Origin: GCA-2728135 sp002728135 | Lineage (GTDB): Bacteria > Pseudomonadota > Alphaproteobacteria > UBA828 | Length of the DNA: 64,000 bases | Reading direction: 5' to 3' | Assembly: GCA_963997635.1 (NCBI GenBank) | Contig: CAXEND010000010.1 | Span: 1-64,000, forward strand | In this document: positions 60,093 through 64,000 of the stretch, in pieces | Layout: the number at the start of each line of letters is the position of its first letter | Position numbering within the stretch: the stretch's first letter is position 1 | Translations under genes and position numbers: made by a program | The notes under the pieces: generated by a model | Database searches by the model: none | The model's input: only the letters and a program-made list of their open reading frames with translations | Told to the model about the DNA's origin: nothing

Positions 60093-60728
60093 ATGCGCAG
60101 ACCAGTCAGAATTGGAATAGGCGGCCCTGTAGGTTCGGGTAAAACAGCACTATTAGTAGCTCTATGCAATGTTATGCGTAAGAAGCATTCAGTTGCAGCT
60201 ATAACTAATGATATTTTCACAAAAGAAGATGCAGAATTTGTATCACGAAGTGGTGCTATTGATCCTGAGAGAGTCATAGGTGTTGAAACTGGAGGTTGTC
60301 CACATACCGCAATAAGAGAAGATGTTTCTATGAATTCTCATGCTATTGAAGAAGTATCAAAACGTTTTCCAGATTTAGATATCGTTTTCCTAGAAAGCGG
60401 AGGTGATAATCTTGCTGCAACCTTTAGCCCTGAGCTTGTGGACAGTCATATTTACGTTATAGACGTTGCTGAAGGCGATAAGATTCCCAGAAAGGGAGGC
60501 CCTGGTATAACTAAATCTCCATTGTTAGTAATCAATAAAATCGACTTAGCACCTCATGTAGGTGCAGATCTCTCAGTTATGGATAGAGACTCAAAAAAAA
60601 TGAGGGGAGAAAGGCCATTTTATTTTACTAATATGCGTGATGTTGAAGGTTTGGATAAGGTTATAAATTGGATTGAAACACAGGTTTTATTCCTTAATCC
60701 TGAAGAAGAGGTGGCTGATGCTACTTGA
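60093..60728 (+). CDS. ureG: Urease accessory GTPase UreG
   Basis: A 211-residue SIMIBI GTPase whose GTP hydrolysis drives nickel insertion. P-loop GGPVGSGKTALLVALC is at about 9-24, the Ni-binding Cys-Pro-His in VETGGCPHTAIRED, ESGGDNLAATFSPEL, and the guanine motif VINKIDLAPHVG. TAGGAGA lies ahead of the ATG. Overlaps ureD by 11 bases. Confidence 0.97.
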   Translation: MRRPVRIGIGGPVGSGKTALLVALCNVMRKKHSVAAITNDIFTKEDAEFVSRSGAIDPERVIGVETGGCPHTAIREDVSMNSHAIEEVSKRFPDLDIVFLESGGDNLAATFSPELVDSHIYVIDVAEGDKIPRKGGPGITKSPLLVINKIDLAPHVGADLSVMDRDSKKMRGERPFYFTNMRDVEGLDKVINWIETQVLFLNPEEEVADAT

Positions 60729-61581
60729 TCCCCTTCAGCCCGACCCAGATTGGATTGTCGGTAAATACGCACTAATGAATGTAGAAGCATCCGTTCATGG
60801 AGATAAAACCAAGATCCGACCGGTATGCTGGAGAATTCCATATCAATGGCAGGGTACTCATTATCAAAATCATGATGACCAACCCTATATGTTATTAGTA
60901 AATAGTAGTGGAGGTTTTGTTGAGGGAGACGTTTCTCAGTTTCATGCGAAAATAGAAGAAGGTGCAAGATGCTTATTCACCACAACCGCCTCTAGTAAGT
61001 TTTATAAATGTCTAGATGGAAAGGTTTCGCGAGAAATAGTTGATATAGTGGCTGACAAAAATAGTTTGGTTGAATATCTTCCAGATGAAGCAATACCGTT
61101 TGAAAGAAGCAAGGTTCAAAGAATAAATCGTATATCTTTACACCGTACCTCAAGATTATTTGCTACAGATATGATCTCGGCAGGTCGCATACATTTTGGT
61201 GATGGAGAAATCTTTAAATTTGATAGTCTTACTAGTGAATTCCAAGTTTCTATTGACGGTAGAACAGTTATTTTAGATCGGATAGATCTTCCTACTTTAC
61301 AAGATGTCCGAGCACTTTCTAGATTATGGTGTGGTTACTTGCATATGGCTACAGTATTTTCTTATGCCCATGATCTATCTTCTGGTGTTGAAGATAAAAT
61401 TTTTGAATTAGGAAAAAAATTAGAGAACAGCAAAATAGCTGTAAGTCGTATTGATAATTTTATTACCGTAAGGATTTTATCAAAAGAAACATGGCAAGCT
61501 CATGAAGTTTTATATTCTATTTGGGAAATACTAAGGCCAGAAATTGCATATAAAGAAGCCTCGCCAATCATGAAGTGTTAA
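60718..61581 (+). CDS. ureD: Urease accessory protein UreD (UreH)
   Basis: A 287-residue scaffold that binds apo-urease for UreF and UreG. Family blocks are MLLVNSSGGFVEGDVSQFHAKI, TTTASSKFYKC (for the usual TTQAATKVYR), LVEYLPDEAIPFERSK and the later MISAGRIHFGDGE. The ATG at 60718 lies inside the ureG end; the frame opens at 60673, but that start is far within ureG. It is last in the operon, unlike classical ureDABC order. Confidence 0.92.
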   Translation: MLLDPLQPDPDWIVGKYALMNVEASVHGDKTKIRPVCWRIPYQWQGTHYQNHDDQPYMLLVNSSGGFVEGDVSQFHAKIEEGARCLFTTTASSKFYKCLDGKVSREIVDIVADKNSLVEYLPDEAIPFERSKVQRINRISLHRTSRLFATDMISAGRIHFGDGEIFKFDSLTSEFQVSIDGRTVILDRIDLPTLQDVRALSRLWCGYLHMATVFSYAHDLSSGVEDKIFELGKKLENSKIAVSRIDNFITVRILSKETWQAHEVLYSIWEILRPEIAYKEASPIMKC

Positions 61582-61923
61582 TGTTCCTAGTTCATAAACA
61601 AGTTTACATACATCTATGTAAGCAATAGTAGGTTAATAAGTCATAACAAAGCCGTACTTTGCCCAGCTCGTAGATTATTTTCTTATAAGTAATACTTCAA
61701 ACATTTCAGGAAAATATATGAGCTTCACTAATTGTAAGTGACTTTAAATTAGTGTCACAAATCTAAATTTTTACGCCAAATTTTAGAGCTAAATTCAGAG
61801 ATGTTAAGAATTTTCAAATAATGATTTGAAAAATATAAGAATTTTTATTATTATTATTGAGAATGATTATCATTCGCATTAGTATTATTTCTACTTCATA
61901 AAATAATAAACAAAGGTTCAATC
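61582..61923 (+). other. 342-base intergenic region after the urease operon
   Basis: Seven-base arms TTACATA (61604-61610) and TATGTAA (61615-61621) form a small hairpin 22 bases past ureD. It has no T run, so it is a weak terminator candidate. The middle is AT-rich without ORFs. The right end holds the metal-type palindrome promoter (61857-61885) of the next gene. Confidence 0.5.
61857..61885 (+). promoter_or_regulatory. Promoter with a Fur-like palindrome filling its spacer
   Basis: TTGAGA (61857-61862) and TAGTAT (61880-61885) are 17 bases apart. Between them, 61861-61875 is a perfect 7-1-7 palindrome, GAATGATTATCATTC, matching the core of Fur-family boxes (GATAATGATAATCATTATC). A repressor bound there would cover the promoter. 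In alphaproteobacteria the regulator could be Fur, its manganese form Mur, or a relative. Confidence 0.65.
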
Positions 61924-62424
61924 GTGAAATCTACATTAAAATTCTTAGATTTAGAATTTCCGGAACAGCTTATTGTTTGGGCAATGAGGGTTTGGACACG
62001 GATAGGTGATGAAGAAGCAAGTCTCCATTATATTTTGCGTGATGGTCTTTCCAAAGCTGGTGCAACCAATGCTTATATAGACTTTGATAGTACAATGACA
62101 ATTTTGAACGAAACATCATTGTTGCCTTATCGTACTGGTTGTCCAGATGGTTGCTGTGAAAATTTCCAACACTTGTGTGCTATAGAGAAAATTTTCCTTA
62201 TGACTGTTTCTCGGTTGCAATCATCTAGCTCTATTAGAGTTTTTCATACTAACCTTAATAGGTTTATTACTCAAAAAGGAATGCACTTGGTCGATGAACC
62301 GATCAAGCAGCTGGCTGATTCATTGTATAAATCAAATATTAGGTTACCTATTCAAGATTGGGATCTAGAGTTTGATATAGAATATTCAGGTGAAAATATG
62401 CCCCAACATAGAACTTTTCATTAA
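61924..62424 (+). CDS. Unknown four-cysteine protein
   Basis: A 166-residue soluble protein with no signal peptide that I do not recognise. A compact Cys cluster, C73-x3-C77-C78-x6-C85 (GCPDGCCENFQHLC), lies in the middle and could bind a metal or an Fe-S cluster. The N-terminal half looks helical. Its start at ATG 61924 is 39 bases after the -10 of the Fur-like promoter, and the peroxiredoxin gene follows after 34 bases, so both are likely co-transcribed and metal- or iron-responsive. No homology-based function is claimed. Confidence 0.8.
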   Translation: MKSTLKFLDLEFPEQLIVWAMRVWTRIGDEEASLHYILRDGLSKAGATNAYIDFDSTMTILNETSLLPYRTGCPDGCCENFQHLCAIEKIFLMTVSRLQSSSSIRVFHTNLNRFITQKGMHLVDEPIKQLADSLYKSNIRLPIQDWDLEFDIEYSGENMPQHRTFH

Positions 62425-62458
62425 ATTATTATGATAAATCATCAGAAAGGATAAATTC

Positions 62459-62971
62459 ATGAGTCCGTTAGATCACAGAAAAATAGGTAATAGAGTCCCT
62501 GATGTTGAATTTCCGGTCAGGGAAAATGATGAGTGGCGCAAAATTACCAGTAATGAAATCTTTGATAAAAAAAACGTTGTAATTTTTGCTTTACCTGGGG
62601 CATTTACTCCAACATGTTCTTCCAGTCACCTTCCTGGTTACTCCGCACATGCTAATGAAATCAGGGCTACTGGCATTGACTCAATTTATTGTCTTTCAGT
62701 AAATGATTGGTTTGTTATGCAAGCTTGGAAAGATAATTTAAGCGTGGGAGAAGAAATAACAATGTTGCCAGATGGTAATATGGATTTTACTAAAGATATG
62801 GGAATGTTGTTAGATAAAAGGCATTTAGGTTTTGGCCCACGATCTTGGAGATACTCAATGGTTGTAAGAGATTGGAGTATAGACAAATTATTTGTGGAAG
62901 ATTTTGCAGATGACGGTGATCCTTTTGCTGTTAGCGGTGCCCCAAATATGTTGCAAAACTTGATTTCTTAA
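62459..62971 (+). CDS. Peroxiredoxin (Prx5-like)
   Basis: A 170-residue thiol peroxidase that reduces peroxides. The peroxidatic C53 is in FALPGAFTPTCSSSHLPGY, the Prx5/AhpE-like pattern. Only this Cys is evident besides C in SIYCLSVND at about 79, so resolution may use glutathione or a partner. GAAAGGA precedes the ATG. It is co-directional with the four-cysteine protein behind the Fur-like promoter. Confidence 0.93.
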   Translation: MSPLDHRKIGNRVPDVEFPVRENDEWRKITSNEIFDKKNVVIFALPGAFTPTCSSSHLPGYSAHANEIRATGIDSIYCLSVNDWFVMQAWKDNLSVGEEITMLPDGNMDFTKDMGMLLDKRHLGFGPRSWRYSMVVRDWSIDKLFVEDFADDGDPFAVSGAPNMLQNLIS

Positions 62972-62980
62972 AAATTTATT

Positions 62981-63088
62981 ATGTCTCATAATTTTACAAG
63001 AATAGTGTTGGTAGCCATAGATGAAATTTTTGACTATGGAGCTTATAGAAGACTAATTAATGACAAGGATTCTGAACCTAGAACATAA
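62981..63088 (+). CDS. Possible 35-residue ORF
   Basis: ATG 62981 to TAA 63086-63088, nine bases after the peroxiredoxin stop. The peptide (MSHNFTRIVLVAIDEIFDYG, then RRLINDKDSEPRT) has no motif I know, and the ribosome site is poor. It may be chance. Confidence 0.2.
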   Translation: MSHNFTRIVLVAIDEIFDYGAYRRLINDKDSEPRT

Positions 63089-63144
63089 AAACATATAAGA
63101 TTAATTAATATGATTCTTTTAACAGAATTTTATAAAAAAATTGA

Positions 63145-63173
63145 TAATGGAGGGTTGTAAAAACCCTCCATTA
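63145..63173. terminator. Strong hairpin downstream of peroxiredoxin
   Basis: AATGGAGGGTT (63146-63156) and AACCCTCCATT (63162-63172) pair perfectly over 11 bases, with one more flanking pair. On the plus strand few Ts follow. On the minus strand an AATTTTTTT tract follows, but no minus-strand gene is near. It probably ends the plus-strand transcript or blocks reading from the right. Confidence 0.55.
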
Positions 63174-63583
63174 TCTTATGAATCTCATAATTTTAAACTC
63201 ATAAGCGAAATAAATATAATACTAGATATACTCATATTTATGATTTATCAGGGGAATACAATTATTATTTCAAGACAGTATAATTGATTCTAGCATAAAC
63301 TATTTTGTAGTATTTACTTGAGTTAGTTTAATAACTAGAGACGACTTTGACACTATATTAAATTTAATAATAAACCTCATAATTAATTGTAATTAATTAA
63401 ATTTTCATAACAAATTAAAAGTTTTAAAAATTACCTAAATCAAACTAGACTTGGCCGTGATATGAGAGTGTAGTAATTTTTTAATTACATAAATGTTAAA
63501 GTTGTTTATTTCTAGTCTTGTGTTTTTTTTAGATTCTAATTTAGCTCTAGAATAATTTATTCAATGGGGGGTCCCATAGCATA

Positions 63584-64000
63584 ATGAATGAAATCAGATG
63601 TCCGCATTGCGATCAAGCATTTAAGATTGATGAAACGGGTTATGCAAATATTCTTAAACAAATTAGAGATAGTGAGTTTGATAAGGAAATAACTGAACGT
63701 ATGGGGTATGCTGAAAAAGATAAAAATAATGCTGTCGAGCTTCAGAAAAAAGAATCTGAAAAGTTATTCCATCAATCAAATTCTCAAAAAGATATTGAAA
63801 TTGAGAAACTTAAATCTAATCTAAGAGAGCAAAAAAATATATCTGAATCAGAACTCCACAAAGAAAAAACTGAATCTAAGAAAAAGTCCGAGCTCCTTGA
63901 GCAAAGACTTTATTCTGCTGAAACTGAAAAAAAATTAGCTATAAGAGAGGCAGTATCTGAAGTTTCTAAAGAAAGAGATAATTATAAAAAAGATTTGGAA
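63584..64000 (+). CDS. DUF2130-type coiled-coil protein (partial)
   Basis: An open frame from ATG 63584 to the window edge, at least 139 residues and incomplete. It begins MNEIRCPHCDQAFKIDETGY, a short zinc-ribbon-like CPHC start, then goes into a long Glu/Lys-rich coiled coil (repeated E-K-x-x-E patterns). This layout matches DUF2130 proteins of about 400 residues, which have a C-terminal nuclease-like domain outside the window. Function is not settled. The ribosome site is weak. Confidence 0.8.
   Translation, partial: MNEIRCPHCDQAFKIDETGYANILKQIRDSEFDKEITERMGYAEKDKNNAVELQKKESEKLFHQSNSQKDIEIEKLKSNLREQKNISESELHKEKTESKKKSELLEQRLYSAETEKKLAIREAVSEVSKERDNYKKDLE

Larger units (their letters stand above)
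62972..63583. other. 612-base intergenic region
   Basis: Holds a weak 35-codon ORF (62981-63088) and a strong hairpin (63145-63173). The remaining 63174-63583 is highly AT-rich with runs of A and T, no ORF behind a ribosome site, no tRNA and no clear repeat. A promoter for the gene at 63584 should lie near its right end, but I cannot place it with confidence. Confidence 0.5.

Noticed and set aside
1..64000. CRISPR arrays, insertion sequences, prophage, rRNA operons
   Set aside because: No spaced direct repeats, transposase or integrase genes, phage structural genes or rRNA sequence were seen.

Overview
The window is an AT-rich, densely packed chromosomal segment of a free-living, probably aquatic alphaproteobacterium. 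Lineage markers are an NDUFA12-type complex I accessory protein, an HdaA-like DnaA regulator next to purMN, a LexA operator of the alphaproteobacterial GTTC-N7-GTTC type, and a DksA with a reduced zinc finger. There are no insertion sequences, CRISPR arrays, rRNAs or phage genes. Genes are tightly spaced, and 4-base stop/start overlaps are frequent.

Layout. 0-3.4 kb: a phytanoyl-CoA dioxygenase-like enzyme, a 40-codon ORF coupled to a secreted MORN-repeat protein, and umuDC for error-prone repair behind a LexA box. 3.5-9.4 kb: a nested inverted repeat, an amidohydrolase, a PLP enzyme, a molybdopterin oxidoreductase and a secreted Sel1/peptidoglycan-binding protein. 9.4-20 kb: an AbrB-type membrane protein, NAD kinase, and a molybdenum/formate block (moaA, fdhD, mobA, fdhA, a fused fdhGB and a LysR regulator) that would oxidise formate to CO2 and yield NADH. 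20-22.6 kb: dksA and a YceI / cytochrome b561 / YceI lipoprotein trio. 22.6-28.8 kb: an unassigned catabolic-looking set (acyl-CoA ligase, MFS carrier, two alpha/beta hydrolases, a DUF1636 protein, a fumarylacetoacetase-type hydrolase), plus the broken 5' end of another alpha/beta hydrolase. 28.9-37.5 kb: purN-purM, divergent from DUF2066-perM-hdaA, then rnd with an ankyrin protein, and aspS. 37.6-42.2 kb: the B12-dependent ribonucleotide reductase nrdJ with tandem NrdR boxes, then the NDUFA12-like gene. 42.2-46.3 kb: an SDR enzyme, tyrS, anmK and a small hydrolase. 46.5-51 kb: a sulfur-trafficking run (cysE, cysteine desulfurase, ferredoxin, tenA, mnmA) and tRNA-Met(CAT). 51.1-61.6 kb: a urea system, with the urtABCDE transporter on the minus strand divergent from ureABCEFGD on the plus strand. 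61.6-63 kb: a metal-responsive-looking promoter before an unknown four-cysteine protein and a peroxiredoxin. The window ends inside a DUF2130-type coiled-coil gene.

Together the genes suggest an organism that takes up urea as a nitrogen source, gains energy from formate, uses B12 for deoxyribonucleotides, and keeps a compact SOS response. The least explained parts are the divergent urease with its altered active-site surroundings, the promoter whose spacer is a perfect Fur-like palindrome, the 22.6-28.8 kb hydrolase cluster with its gene remnant, and the 63-base nested inverted repeat near 3.5 kb.
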